A program made the position numbers and the translations under genes. This document shows, one piece after another, positions 1-8,512 of a DNA stretch of 64,000 nt. Source of the DNA: Nocardia flavorosea (GTDB lineage: Bacteria > Actinomycetota > Actinomycetes > Mycobacteriales > Mycobacteriaceae); the NCBI RefSeq assembly GCF_015477805.1, contig NZ_JADLQL010000008.1, forward strand, positions 62,001-126,000, given 5' to 3'. The notes beneath the pieces are model-generated. The model did no database searches. It had not been told where the DNA came from and saw only the letters and a list, made by a program, of their open reading frames with translations. Every line of letters starts with the position of its first letter. The first letter of the stretch is position 1.

Positions 1-1033
1 CGATCTTCGGCAGCAGCAGCGACGGTGTCGTGGTGGACGAGACGACCATCCCGGCGACCATCGGCAGGAACGCCACCCCGGTCATGATCGGTGAATAGCC
101 CAGCGTCAGCTGCATGTAGTAGGTGAGGAACAGGAAGATCGCGAACATTCCGATGCCCATCACGAATACCGCGAGGTAGGCGCCGCCACGGGTGCGGTCG
201 AGCACGATACGCAGTGGCAGCAGCGGATGCGCCACCCGCGTTTCGAGCCAGACGAACAGTGCGAGCAGGGCCGCGCCGCCGACCAGGAAGGCGAGCGTCG
301 CCGCATCGGTCCAGCCGTCGCTTTCGGCGTGGGAGAAGCCGTAGACGATCGCGAACAGGGCGGCGGTGACCACGGCCGTCCCCGGAATGTCGAGTTTGGG
401 CCGGGTGCCGCCGGCATGCCGGGCCAGCAGCAGGACCGCGCCGACCAGCGCGACCGCCGCGAAGATCAGGTTCACGAACATCACCCACCGCCAGGACGCC
501 CATTCGGTGAGCGCACCGCCGAGCAGCAGGCCGATGGCTCCGCCGGTTCCGGCGACGGCGCCGAAGATACCGAAAGCCTTCGCCCGTTCGGAGGGTTCGG
601 TGAAGGTGACGGTGAGCAGGGACAGCGCCGCCGGTGCGAGCAGTGCGCCGAAAACGCCTTGGCCGACGCGCGCGGCGACCAGCATTTCGAAGTTGGCGGC
701 CGCGCCGCCGACGGCGGAGGCCACCGAGAAGCCGAGTAGGCCGATGATGAAGGTGTTGCGCCGGCCGAACAGGTCGCTGAGCCGGCCGCCGAGCAGGAGC
801 AGGCTGCCGAAGGCCAAGGCGTAGCCGGTGATCACCCACTGCCGGCTCGCATCGTCGAATCCGAGGTCGTGCTGGGCCTGCGGCAGCGCGATGTTCACCA
901 CGGTCGCGTCGAGCACGACCATGAGCTGGGCGACGCCGAGGACGGCGAGAACCCACCATCGCAGTGCATGTGATCCACGCCTGCCGGACGGTTTTTCCTG
1001 CGCGGATGGGCCGCGTTCGAACGTGGTGGTCAT
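1..1033 (-). CDS. DHA2-family MFS drug exporter (3' end outside window)
   Basis: Proton-driven multidrug efflux protein of the EmrB/QacA type in the cytoplasmic membrane. The visible 344 residues begin MTTTFERG and carry the motif-C-like stretch around VVLDATVVNIALP in helix 1, the GGRLSDLFGRR loop between helices 2 and 3, and about nine to ten hydrophobic helices. The family has 14 helices and about 500 residues, so roughly the last third lies before base 1. The ATG at 1033 is followed by a short polar leader. The gene is divergent from a TetR regulator 112 bp away, the usual arrangement for a locally repressed exporter. The substrate cannot be inferred. Confidence 0.88.
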   Translation of the reverse strand, partial: MTTTFERGPSAQEKPSGRRGSHALRWWVLAVLGVAQLMVVLDATVVNIALPQAQHDLGFDDASRQWVITGYALAFGSLLLLGGRLSDLFGRRNTFIIGLLGFSVASAVGGAAANFEMLVAARVGQGVFGALLAPAALSLLTVTFTEPSERAKAFGIFGAVAGTGGAIGLLLGGALTEWASWRWVMFVNLIFAAVALVGAVLLLARHAGGTRPKLDIPGTAVVTAALFAIVYGFSHAESDGWTDAATLAFLVGGAALLALFVWLETRVAHPLLPLRIVLDRTRGGAYLAVFVMGIGMFAIFLFLTYYMQLTLGYSPIMTGVAFLPMVAGMVVSSTTTPSLLLPKI

Positions 1034-1059
1034 CTCGCCCCTTAGAAGAATGAATTATC

Positions 1060-1115
1060 CGGAGAAGGCTCTCCGCTTACCTGAACGCTAACACAATAAC
1101 GGAGATGGTGGCTCC
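1060..1115. promoter_or_regulatory. Probable TetR operator between exporter and regulator
   Basis: The divergent intergenic region holds a perfect 6-bp inverted repeat CGGAGA-4-TCTCCG (1060-1075). About 40 bp on is a second, weaker GGAG-7-CTCC (1101-1115). Such dyads between a TetR gene and its divergent exporter are typical repressor sites. A TAGACT box at 1134-1139 lies 6 nt before the GTG of the TetR gene. The binding assignment is inference. Confidence 0.45.
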
Positions 1116-1145
1116 ACTTAATCCCGGCGTTGATAGACTGCGACT

Positions 1146-1826
1146 GTGAAACCCGCCACGGCCTTGCGTAAACGGCGGCTGCGCGCCGATGCCGTCCGCA
1201 ATCAGCAACGCATCGTCGAGGCCGCCCGTGAACTGTTCGCCGACCGCGGCCTCGAGATCTCCCTGGATGACGTGGCCGAACGCGCGGGCGTGGGAGTCGG
1301 CACCGTCTACCGCCGGTTCGCCGGCAAAGCCGAACTGATCTCCCAGGTCTTCGAACACCACCTCGGCGAATTCGCCGAGGCCGCCGAGACGAGCGCGCAC
1401 CACCCCGACCCGTGGCTCGGCCTCGTCGAGTTCGTCGAATACGCCTGCCGCCATCTGGCGATCAACCGCGGATTCAGCGAGGTGATCCTCGAACTCGATC
1501 TCGATACCGAACGCTTCCACCGCATGCGCGACCGGATCAAACCGGCGGTCGCCGCCATCGTCGAGCACGCCCGGGCAGCGGGCGTGCTGCAACCCGATAT
1601 CGAACCGTCGGATCTCTTCGCGATGATCCACATGGTCGACGGGCTCGCCGAATTCGCCAAACCGATCAATCCCGAGGTCTGGCGGCGCTATCTGGCCATC
1701 ACCCTCAACGGCATTCGCGCCGATACCGTCGCGCGCCGGGACTTACCGGTTCGCGCACTCACCGACGACGAGGTGGACCGGGCCAAAGCCGCCCGCACAG
1801 CCCCCTGCGCCGGTCGCCGCCGCTGA
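1146..1826 (+). CDS. TetR/AcrR family repressor
   Basis: A 226-residue one-component regulator. The N-terminal helix-turn-helix (about residues 17-63) shows the family pattern IVEAARELFADRG, then LDDVAERAGVGVGTVYRRF, and ends in a FAGKAEL segment. The remainder is an all-helical ligand and dimer domain. It starts with GTG at 1146. A TAGACT box ends 6 nt before it and there is no Shine-Dalgarno sequence, so the transcript is probably leaderless. It most likely represses the divergent MFS exporter and releases it on binding an exported compound. The last 20 residues are basic and low complexity. Confidence 0.88.
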   Translation: MKPATALRKRRLRADAVRNQQRIVEAARELFADRGLEISLDDVAERAGVGVGTVYRRFAGKAELISQVFEHHLGEFAEAAETSAHHPDPWLGLVEFVEYACRHLAINRGFSEVILELDLDTERFHRMRDRIKPAVAAIVEHARAAGVLQPDIEPSDLFAMIHMVDGLAEFAKPINPEVWRRYLAITLNGIRADTVARRDLPVRALTDDEVDRAKAARTAPCAGRRR

Positions 1827-1907
1827 CGGCTCGCCGAGCCGTATCACTACCCCGGCCGATAGTTCACGAAGCGTGCGGGAGCGGCACACCCGGCCGGATC
1901 CGCCCGC

Positions 1908-2231
1908 CTATTCGGCGTCGAGATCGTCCAGCAGTTCCACTGCGGCGCGAGCGTATTCGCCGATCCACCGGTCGTAGATGCGTTTGATCGGCATCGGCGC
2001 GAGAGCGAGATGCCGTTCCCGTCCCACTTTACGGCCGGTCACCAACCCGGCCCGTTCCAGCACTCGCAGATGCTGCAGCACCGTCGTCCGGTCCAAGCCG
2101 GGAAAGAACTCACACAACCCACCCGTGGTGCGCGGCGCCTCCTTGAGCGCGTCGAGCATGGCCCGCCTGGTCGCCGACGCCAGCGCTTTGAACACGAGGT
2201 CGTCGGGATCCTTGTCACCAGCCGCAGACAT
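1908..2231 (-). CDS. ArsR-family winged-helix regulator
   Basis: A 107-residue ArsR/SmtB-type repressor of the subgroup paired with AHSA1 proteins. The wHTH spans about residues 12-80, with FKALASATRRAMLDAL in helix 1 and TTVLQHLRVLERAGLV as the recognition region. No cysteine or histidine metal-binding box is visible, so it is unlikely to be a metal sensor. Its ATG lies inside one arm of the palindrome shared with the divergent SRPBCC gene. This suggests that it represses itself and its partner at the same site. Confidence 0.87.
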   Translation of the reverse strand: MSAAGDKDPDDLVFKALASATRRAMLDALKEAPRTTGGLCEFFPGLDRTTVLQHLRVLERAGLVTGRKVGRERHLALAPMPIKRIYDRWIGEYARAAVELLDDLDAE

Positions 2232-2253
2232 GTTGTAAATTTATCACATGTCT
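2226..2253. promoter_or_regulatory. 28-bp palindrome covering both divergent start codons
   Basis: Arms AGACATGT (2226-2233) and ACATGTCT (2246-2253) are perfect complements, and the centre TAAATTTA (2236-2243) is itself a palindrome on the same axis. In all, 24 of 28 positions are symmetric. The ATG of the ArsR gene (2231, minus) and of the AHSA1 gene (2248, plus) both sit in the arms. On each strand a TAAATT -10-like box ends 6 nt before the ATG, consistent with two leaderless, face-to-face transcripts regulated at one site. Symmetry is seen; binding is inferred. Confidence 0.6.
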
Positions 2254-2715
2254 GAACTGAAAGAACTTTCCTTCACCGTTTCCGGTCGCGTGGCCAAACC
2301 CTGCGCGGAGGTCTACGAGGCGGTCGCCGACCCCGAACAGCTTTCGAAGTACTTCACCACCGGAGGAGCCCGCGGCCGGCTCACTCCAGGAGCGGAGGTG
2401 AGCTGGGATTTCCACGACTTCCCGGGCGCCTTCCCTGTTCAGGTGCTGAAGGCCGATCCGCCGCGCACCATCGTCATCCAGTGGGACGGCGAGGCCACCA
2501 CGGACGAGGCCGGCGCCACTATCACGACCTTCGAGTTCGAGCCGATCGACAACGACACTCGAACCCTGGTGACCATTACGGAATCGTCCTGGCGCCCGAC
2601 CGAAGCGGGCGCGAAGAACGCCTTCGGCAACTGTGAAGGGTGGACCGGCATGCTGGCGGCGCTCAAGGTCTGGGCCGAGCACGGCATCAACCTGCGCGAG
2701 GGCTTCTACACATAG
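2248..2715 (+). CDS. SRPBCC (AHSA1-like) domain protein
   Basis: A 155-residue single-domain protein of the Bet v1/AHSA1 helix-grip fold. Typical elements are the N-terminal strand ELSFTVSGRV, the helix PCAEVYEAVADPEQLSKYF, the strand W-D-F-H-D-F around residues 52-57, and the C-terminal helix EGWTGMLAALKVW. The family binds hydrophobic ligands or modulates stress responses, and no specific ligand can be named. Pairing with a divergent ArsR regulator 16 bp away is a common actinobacterial arrangement. The ATG at 2248 is leaderless-like. Confidence 0.82.
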   Translation: MSELKELSFTVSGRVAKPCAEVYEAVADPEQLSKYFTTGGARGRLTPGAEVSWDFHDFPGAFPVQVLKADPPRTIVIQWDGEATTDEAGATITTFEFEPIDNDTRTLVTITESSWRPTEAGAKNAFGNCEGWTGMLAALKVWAEHGINLREGFYT

Positions 2716-2898
2716 ATTCGGCACCGAGACGTCCAGATCTGTCCCGGTCCACGAGCGTGCCCATGCTGTCCGGCGGAACAAGGGCAGGGCACACGTTTTC
2801 ACCGAACTCGCCGAGCGTGCGCGGAGTTACCTTCCGGCCCATGCCGATCGAGCGTCGGCCACGACTGCTTGTCAGCTCCGGGGACTATCATTCTTCAG

Positions 2899-3357
2899 AT
2901 GTCGTTGCCGAGTGATATGCCTGCCTTCAACAAATCCGTAGTCGAGAATTTTCGCGCCAACGGCGGGAAGATCACGATGGAAGGAATGCTGAAAGGATCC
3001 GACCTGGTCCTACTGACCACTGTCGGTCGGCGCAGCGGCCGGCAGCATATCGTGCCACTCGCCTATCTGACCGACGGTGACGACCGAATCGTGTTGTGGG
3101 CGTCCAATATGGCCGCAGCCGAGCATCCGGCGTGGTACCGGAATCTCGCCGCCAATTCGCAGGTCATCGTCGAACGACCCACCACGGCGGGAATCGATCT
3201 GTTCACCGGTACCGCCCATACCGCCGACGGCGCCGACCGCGAGCGGCTTTTCGGGCTGCTGGCGGATCAGTTCCCCCATATGGCCGCGCACCAGCAGCAG
3301 ACCGAGCGGGAAATCCCCCTCGTGGTCGTGGAACGGGTATCCGGACTGACCGGATAG
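2899..3357 (+). CDS. Deazaflavin (F420)-dependent nitroreductase-family protein
   Basis: A 152-residue protein of the DDN/FDR split-barrel family, which uses F420H2 to reduce quinones or nitro compounds. Diagnostic segments are LLTTVGRRSGRQHIVPLAYL (about residues 36-55), the W-A-S-N turn, and HPAWYRNLAANSQVIVE, where the family places cofactor contacts. An ATG exists 30 nt upstream at 2869. The 2899 start is preferred because TATCAT (2886-2891) lies 7 nt before it and the family N-terminus fits. The gene stands alone, followed by a hairpin. The substrate is unknown. Confidence 0.8.
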   Translation: MSLPSDMPAFNKSVVENFRANGGKITMEGMLKGSDLVLLTTVGRRSGRQHIVPLAYLTDGDDRIVLWASNMAAAEHPAWYRNLAANSQVIVERPTTAGIDLFTGTAHTADGADRERLFGLLADQFPHMAAHQQQTEREIPLVVVERVSGLTG

Positions 3358-3367
3358 GTCGCCCACC

Positions 3368-3402
3368 GGCACACGGTGCGGGGGCTACCGGCGCCGTGCG
3401 CC
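3368..3402 (+). terminator. Hairpin after the deazaflavin reductase gene
   Basis: A 12-bp stem (3368-3379 with 3391-3402, one mismatch and one G-U pair) closes an 11-nt loop starting 10 nt after the stop codon. There is no U-tract, as is common in actinobacteria. The rest of the 328-bp gap up to 3685 is open in the downstream reading frame but holds no recognisable gene or domain. Confidence 0.5.
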
Positions 3403-3685
3403 GGGCCGACTCGGCGCCGTCGGTACCCCGGCATCGGCCACCACGCCGGTCTCCGCTGTGCCTGTAACCGGGATATCCCCCCGGGAACCCGGCCGGTTCC
3501 AGCGTGCCCCGCTATCACCCCCGGTCCACGGTTCCGGCTGCACCCGCGGTGATTCCGACGACCGGGGACGCGTAGTGCCGGACGTGGTCGTGGCGGGGGC
3601 CGGAGCGGTGCCGGGCGGAAGGAGACCCGCCGGGCGGCTGCACCCGACCGGCGGGCCGCCGGGGCGCGGGGGCAATCATGGACCC

Positions 3686-5602
3686 ATGAACAGCAGTGAT
3701 GTCGCACGCCTCGTCCACGAGGTCCTGGACGCCGTCACCCACGGTGAACCGGATGTCGCCGCGCCGGCGAGCTCGCTGACCGAGCTGGGCCTGGATACCG
3801 GCATGATCGACGAGATCGTGGACCGCGTACGCCGCGACCGCGCCGAGGTCGCCCGCCTGCGCCGGCGCGAGCAGGAACTCACCGCACTGTTCTCCAGCGC
3901 CCGCGATCTGGCCGAGGTGCGCGATATCGACGCACTGCTGGCCAGGTTGGTGGCGCGCGCCCACGAAATGATGGGCACTGACGTGACCTACCTGTCGGAA
4001 TTCGATCCCACCACCCGTGACCTGCACGTCCGCAAGACGATGGGGTCGGTGACCCCGCAGTTCCAGGATCTGCACGTCCCCGCCGGGAAGGGGCTGGCGA
4101 GCCGGATCGCCGATACCCGGTCGGCACAGTGGGTCCCCCGCTACAGCGAGTACGTGGAGGGCACCCATGAAGACACCATCGACGATGCCGTCTTCGCCGA
4201 AGGGATCGTCTCCATCCTCGGGGTACCGATGCTCTCCGACGGCACCGTGCTCGGCGTCCTGTTCGCCGCGACCCGGCAGGAACACCGATTCACCCCCGAA
4301 GAGATCGCGTTGCTCTCGGCGCTGGCCGACCATGCCTCGGTCGTACTGCAGACCGCGAATATCCTCGCCCAGCTGCGCGAATCACAAGACCGCACCCGCG
4401 GTGCCCTGGACAAGCTGACCGCGCACCTGGAAGCCCGGGACCGGTCGAGCGCGGTCCACCAAGAACTCGTTCACGCCGTACTGTCCGGTGGCGGCTTCCC
4501 GCAGGTCGCGCGCACTTTGGCGGCGGCGCTGGACCGGCGGGTGACGATCGTCGACGCGGAATCCTTTGCGATCGCCACCTCGGCGGCCACGGACACCGAG
4601 CACGGCGCGGTGAGTCTGTCACCGGAAGTGCGGGCCGCGATCTCGCTGAGCCGGTCGAGCGGACACTGCCGGTCGGTCGAGAACAACAAATCGGTCGAGG
4701 CGGTGACCGCTGTCACTGCCGGTGAACTGTATTTCGGCGCGCTCCTGCTCACACCCGGCAGTGTCGAGCTCGGTCCGGTGGAGCGGCGCACGATCGAACG
4801 GGCAGCACAGGTCGCGGCTCTGCTCGCCCTGCAACAGCGGGCGGTCACCGACGCATACCGTCGTGAAAGCGGCGAACTCATCGCCGACCTGCTGGATTCC
4901 GCGCCGGACCGGCGGCGCGATATCGACCAGCGGATGCGCAACCACCGCCTGACGCCAGCCGACCTGAAATCGCTGCATATCGTCGAGGTACCACCGGCCC
5001 GGCGGGCCCGGGCCGAACGCGCCGCCGCCGGATTCGCCGGCGACGCCGGACTGGTGGGTGAGCACGCGGGCACCGTCGCCGTCCTCGGATCGGCTGCCGA
5101 TCCGATGGTCTTCGCGAACGATCTCCGCGCCCAGCTCATCGGTGCGCTCGGCGCCCCGGTTCTCGTCGTCACCCCGCCGCGGGCCGCCGCTCCCGGTGAA
5201 CTCCCGCGCCTGTTCCGCACCGCGCAACAGACTGTGCGCCTGCTGGCGGGACTGGGTATCGACGACGGCGCCGTCGCCACGGACGCCTACGCCCCGTACA
5301 CCGTGCTGTTCGGAGCGAACCCGGAGGCCCTGCAATCGTTCCTCGACCTCACTATCGGCCCGGTCGTCGCCTACGATGCCCGGCACGGTACCGATCTGCT
5401 CACCACGCTGCGCACGTTCGTCCGGCACGAGTCGAGCCCGACGAAGACGGCGCGCGCGCTGAACTATCACACCAACACCATCCTGCAGCGTCTCGACCGC
5501 CTCAAAGCCCTGCTCGGCGCCGATTGGCGCCAGGACGAACACTTGTTCCGGATCTCGCTCGCCACCCGGTTGGACGAGTTGCGTTCGGTATCGGGCCGAT
5601 GA
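3686..5602 (+). CDS. GAF-domain PucR/CdaR-type transcriptional regulator
   Basis: A 638-residue activator-like regulator. After a short helical N-terminus, a GAF domain lies at about residues 68-210 (start LFSSARDLAEVRDIDALL, later GVPMLSDGTVLGVLFAA). A central region resembling the CdaR/PucR middle domain follows. The C-terminal PucR helix-turn-helix has SPTKTARALNYHTNTILQRL (about 584-603). The ATG at 3686 is chosen because the frame upstream is low-complexity Pro/Gly/Arg. The gene lies 145 bp before the HMG-CoA reductase gene in the same direction, and PucR proteins usually control adjacent catabolic genes. It is therefore the likely substrate-responsive regulator of the mva operon. Confidence 0.85.
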   Translation: MNSSDVARLVHEVLDAVTHGEPDVAAPASSLTELGLDTGMIDEIVDRVRRDRAEVARLRRREQELTALFSSARDLAEVRDIDALLARLVARAHEMMGTDVTYLSEFDPTTRDLHVRKTMGSVTPQFQDLHVPAGKGLASRIADTRSAQWVPRYSEYVEGTHEDTIDDAVFAEGIVSILGVPMLSDGTVLGVLFAATRQEHRFTPEEIALLSALADHASVVLQTANILAQLRESQDRTRGALDKLTAHLEARDRSSAVHQELVHAVLSGGGFPQVARTLAAALDRRVTIVDAESFAIATSAATDTEHGAVSLSPEVRAAISLSRSSGHCRSVENNKSVEAVTAVTAGELYFGALLLTPGSVELGPVERRTIERAAQVAALLALQQRAVTDAYRRESGELIADLLDSAPDRRRDIDQRMRNHRLTPADLKSLHIVEVPPARRARAERAAAGFAGDAGLVGEHAGTVAVLGSAADPMVFANDLRAQLIGALGAPVLVVTPPRAAAPGELPRLFRTAQQTVRLLAGLGIDDGAVATDAYAPYTVLFGANPEALQSFLDLTIGPVVAYDARHGTDLLTTLRTFVRHESSPTKTARALNYHTNTILQRLDRLKALLGADWRQDEHLFRISLATRLDELRSVSGR

Positions 5603-5658
5603 AGGGCGGATGTGATGAGAGCACACCGAGCAGGAGGTTTCATGTGGTCCCACCATAT

Positions 5659-5670
5659 GTCACCGGTTAC
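5659..5670 (+). promoter_or_regulatory. Possible operator before the mva operon
   Basis: The dyad GTCACCGGTTAC is symmetric at 10 of 12 positions and lies 77 bp before the GTG of the HMG-CoA reductase gene. CCGCGG occurs twice further on (about 5711-5726). It could be the site for the PucR-type regulator encoded upstream, but short GC-rich dyads are common here. Confidence 0.25.
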
Positions 5671-5747
5671 AACGCCGCCGTAGCGTCGGTCTCGGCAGAT
5701 TTTCCCCGGGGCCGCGGATACCGCGGAACCGCGATATGGAGGGCGCA

Positions 5748-7022
5748 GTGACCGTCAACAGCAGAATTCCCGGATTCAAGGATTCGTCCGTCGAGCAACG
5801 CCGCTCGGTGGTTTCCGAACGGACCGGGGTTGCTGTCGCGGACCTGAATGTCCTCGACCCCGCGCACGGTCTCGACACCCAACACGCCGATCACATGATC
5901 GAGAACGTGATCGGTGTGCTGGGTATCCCGGTCGGCATCGCCACCAACTTCCGGATCAACGGCCGGGACTACCTGGTCCCGATGGCGACGGAGGAACCCT
6001 CGGTCGTGGCCGCGGCGAGCAATGCCGCACGGATGGCCCGCGACCGGGGCGGATTCTTCACCTCGGAAACCGGGCCGGTGATGCAGGCACAGATCCAGTT
6101 GCTGGATCTGCCCGATCCCGAGGCGGCGCGGCTACGTATCCTGGAACACCGGTCGACCGTCGTGGACCTCGCCAACGAGCAGGACCCGACCCTGGTCCGG
6201 TTCGGCGGCGGCGCCCGGGATCTGCACGTGCGCCTGGTCCCCACCCGGACCGGTACCCACGTCGTGGCGCATCTGGTGGTCGATGTGCGCGATGCGATGG
6301 GGGCCAACGCGGTGAACACTATGGCCGAAGCCATCGCCCCCCGGCTCGCGGAGATCGCCGGGGGCCGTTCCCTGCTCCGTATTCTCACCAATATGGCCGA
6401 CCAGCGCATCGTGCGGGCACGCGCCGTATTCGACCGCGACCTGCTGGGCGGGGCGCAGGTCGTCGACGATATCGTGCACGCCTCGGCGCTGGCCGAAGCC
6501 GACCCGTATCGGGCCGCCACACACAACAAGGGCATTATGAACGGCATCACCGCCGCGGTGCTGGCCTCCGGCAACGACACCCGTGCCGTGGAGGCGGGCT
6601 GCCATTCCCACGCCGTCGGCCCCGACGGCCGGTACACGGCGCTGTCGCATTTCGAGAAAACCGCCGACGGACATCTGTCCGGCGCCCTGGAGGTGCCGAT
6701 GGCGGTCGGCCTGGTGGGCGGCGCCACCAAGGCGCACCCGGTGGCGCAGGCAGCGATCAAGATTCTCGGGGTGACCACAGCGACCGAACTCGCCGAGGTC
6801 GTGGTCGCGGTGGGCCTCGCCCAGAACCTCGCCGCCTGCCGCGCCCTGGCCGCCGAAGGTATCCAGCGCGGGCATATGAGCCTGCACGCCCGGACCGTCG
6901 CGGTGACCGCCGGCGCGGGCGCCGCGGAACTCGACAGCGTGGTCACGCAACTCATCCGGGACGGCAACGTCCGAGTCGAGCACGCCGAAAAGGTGCTCGC
7001 GGAGCTGCGGAGCCGGAGCTGA
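5748..7022 (+). CDS. mvaA: Class II (NAD-type) 3-hydroxy-3-methylglutaryl-CoA reductase
   Basis: A 424-residue class II HMG-CoA reductase, strikingly like Pseudomonas mevalonii MvaA, which runs oxidatively from mevalonate to HMG-CoA. With the GTG at 5748 (GGAGG 5 nt upstream) the numbering matches that enzyme. The catalytic set is E83 (TEEPSVVAA), K261 (HNKGIMNG), D277 (SGNDTRAVE) and H376 (GHMSLHAR). D146 in ANEQD corresponds to the P. mevalonii aspartate that selects NAD over NADP. DAMGAN and ENVIG motifs are also present. An in-frame ATG at 5736 would consume the ribosome site. One base separates it from the HMG-CoA lyase gene, so a degradative rather than biosynthetic role is favoured. 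Confidence 0.93.
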   Translation: MTVNSRIPGFKDSSVEQRRSVVSERTGVAVADLNVLDPAHGLDTQHADHMIENVIGVLGIPVGIATNFRINGRDYLVPMATEEPSVVAAASNAARMARDRGGFFTSETGPVMQAQIQLLDLPDPEAARLRILEHRSTVVDLANEQDPTLVRFGGGARDLHVRLVPTRTGTHVVAHLVVDVRDAMGANAVNTMAEAIAPRLAEIAGGRSLLRILTNMADQRIVRARAVFDRDLLGGAQVVDDIVHASALAEADPYRAATHNKGIMNGITAAVLASGNDTRAVEAGCHSHAVGPDGRYTALSHFEKTADGHLSGALEVPMAVGLVGGATKAHPVAQAAIKILGVTTATELAEVVVAVGLAQNLAACRALAAEGIQRGHMSLHARTVAVTAGAGAAELDSVVTQLIRDGNVRVEHAEKVLAELRSRS

Positions 7023-7023
7023 T

Positions 7024-7986
7024 ATGAGCCCGGACCTCACACCAGTTCGGCGCCCGGCGCCGCACCCGCACCCCAGGCCGGGGCTGCCGGCCACGGTCCA
7101 GGTTTACGAGGTCGGCCCGCGCGACGGCCTCCAAGCCGAAGCTGCCGTGGTACCGACGGCGGCCAAGGCCGAATTCTGCCGGCGGCTCGTCGCCGCGGGT
7201 GTTTCGGCCGTCGAGCTCACGAGTTTCGTTTCACCGCGCTGGATTCCGCAACTGTCGGATGCCGAAGACCTGCTGGATGGTCTCGATCTGCCGGGCGATA
7301 TCCGCCAGGTGGTCCTGGCCCCGAACCGCCGCGGGCTCGATCGGGCGCTGGCCGCCGGCGCCACCGAACTCGCCGTATTCGTCAGCGCGACCGAGACCTT
7401 CGCGGCGAAGAACCTGAACACCACGGTCGGCGGCGCGCTCGACTCGGCACGCCCCGTGGTGGCCGGCGCCGCCGCGCACGGGCTCGCCACCCGCGCATAT
7501 ATCTCGATGTGCTTCGGCGATCCGTGGGAGGGCGCCGTCGACACCGGAGCCGTCGCCGATATCGCCCAACGCCTCTTCGATATGGGGGTGGCCTCGATCT
7601 CGCTGGGCGACACCATCGGGGTCGCCACTCCCGGACACGTCCACGACTTGCTGGAGGCCCTGTTCGCGCGGGGTATCGCCCCTGAGACGCTGGCGCTCCA
7701 CTGCCACGACACCTACGGCCAGGCCCTCGCGAACGTCTACGCCGCGCTGACCGCCGGGATCACCGAGTTCGACAGCGCGGCCGGCGGCCTGGGCCGCTGC
7801 CCGTATGCCGCCGGCGCCACCGGCAACCTCGCCACCGAGGACCTCGTGTGGATGCTGCACGGGCTCGGTATCGCCACCGGCATCGACCTGGACGCGCTGG
7901 CCGGGATCTCCCGGTGGATGTCCACGGTGCTGGGCCGCTCCGGCCCTTCGCGAGTGGTCAACGCACTCGCCGCCTCCGCTTCCTGA
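7024..7986 (+). CDS. mvaB: Hydroxymethylglutaryl-CoA lyase
   Basis: A 320-residue TIM-barrel lyase of the DRE-TIM family that splits HMG-CoA into acetoacetate and acetyl-CoA. Visible landmarks are EVGPRDGLQ (R33 and D34), SISLGDTIGVATPG, the metal-binding HCHD (226-229), and the signature GGLGRCPYAAGATGN with the catalytic-loop cysteine C259. These distinguish it from isopropylmalate and homocitrate synthases. The first 20 residues are a proline/histidine-rich extension with no evident role. The start is 2 nt after the stop codon of the reductase gene, so the two are translationally coupled, as expected for consecutive steps of mevalonate breakdown. Confidence 0.93.
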   Translation: MSPDLTPVRRPAPHPHPRPGLPATVQVYEVGPRDGLQAEAAVVPTAAKAEFCRRLVAAGVSAVELTSFVSPRWIPQLSDAEDLLDGLDLPGDIRQVVLAPNRRGLDRALAAGATELAVFVSATETFAAKNLNTTVGGALDSARPVVAGAAAHGLATRAYISMCFGDPWEGAVDTGAVADIAQRLFDMGVASISLGDTIGVATPGHVHDLLEALFARGIAPETLALHCHDTYGQALANVYAALTAGITEFDSAAGGLGRCPYAAGATGNLATEDLVWMLHGLGIATGIDLDALAGISRWMSTVLGRSGPSRVVNALAASAS

Positions 7987-8020
7987 CCCGCCCCACCCTA
8001 TCGACGCCGACGGAGTACCC

Positions 8021-8512
8021 ATGCCCACCGAACCCGCGCCGCCAGTACCGGCGACACCGGCCGACCCACCTGCCCCCGCGCCGGCCCCGGGCGGCGAACA
8101 CCCGCAGTATCTGGAGGTGTGGGGTGACACCGTCGTAGGCCGCCATCTCGCCGTCTCTGTGGTTATCGGCATCGGCGTGAGCCTGGCCGCGCTGCTACTG
8201 TCCGACCTGGCGTTCTCCGCGTTCGTGACGAACGAATCGCTGGCCGACGCCTACGCACTGCTGGTGGGTATCGCCGGATGCGTGGTGGCCGGAGTGGTCT
8301 GTGGACGGCTGTTCCGGCCGAAACGGATCGTGGTCACCGATGCGTCCGAGGACGCGGCCGTCGGCGAGGTCATCGCCGCATTACGCGAAGAACGACACGG
8401 CCTGGGATCGCCGGCCGATCTACCCGACCACACTCGGCGTGAACTCGACGATCTCGGGCTGCGCCCGCGGTTCGCCGCGGCCGAACGCGAGAACACCGGT
8501 GCCGTGTCATGA
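8021..8512 (+). CDS. Small membrane subunit of a tripartite-type (TctB-like) transporter
   Basis: A 163-residue protein with a Pro/Ala-rich N-terminal 25 residues and two clear hydrophobic segments (about residues 43-68 and 76-97). A charged cytoplasmic tail follows, ending in a helix with several glutamates and arginines. It is called TctB-like mainly from position: its stop overlaps the TctA-like gene by 4 nt (ATGA). Classical TctB has four membrane helices, so this is a short or divergent version. It is the third gene of the HMG-CoA reductase/lyase operon and probably serves uptake of the substrate. Confidence 0.6.
   Translation: MPTEPAPPVPATPADPPAPAPAPGGEHPQYLEVWGDTVVGRHLAVSVVIGIGVSLAALLLSDLAFSAFVTNESLADAYALLVGIAGCVVAGVVCGRLFRPKRIVVTDASEDAAVGEVIAALREERHGLGSPADLPDHTRRELDDLGLRPRFAAAERENTGAVS

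Noticed and set aside
4619..5656. 345-codon minus-strand frame opposite the PucR-type regulator
   Set aside because: It is antisense to a gene with clear GAF and PucR HTH domains and shows no domain of its own.
5748..7022. Biosynthetic mevalonate pathway reductase
   Set aside because: The NAD-selecting aspartate, direct coupling to HMG-CoA lyase, and absence of HMG-CoA synthase or mevalonate kinase genes favour degradation.
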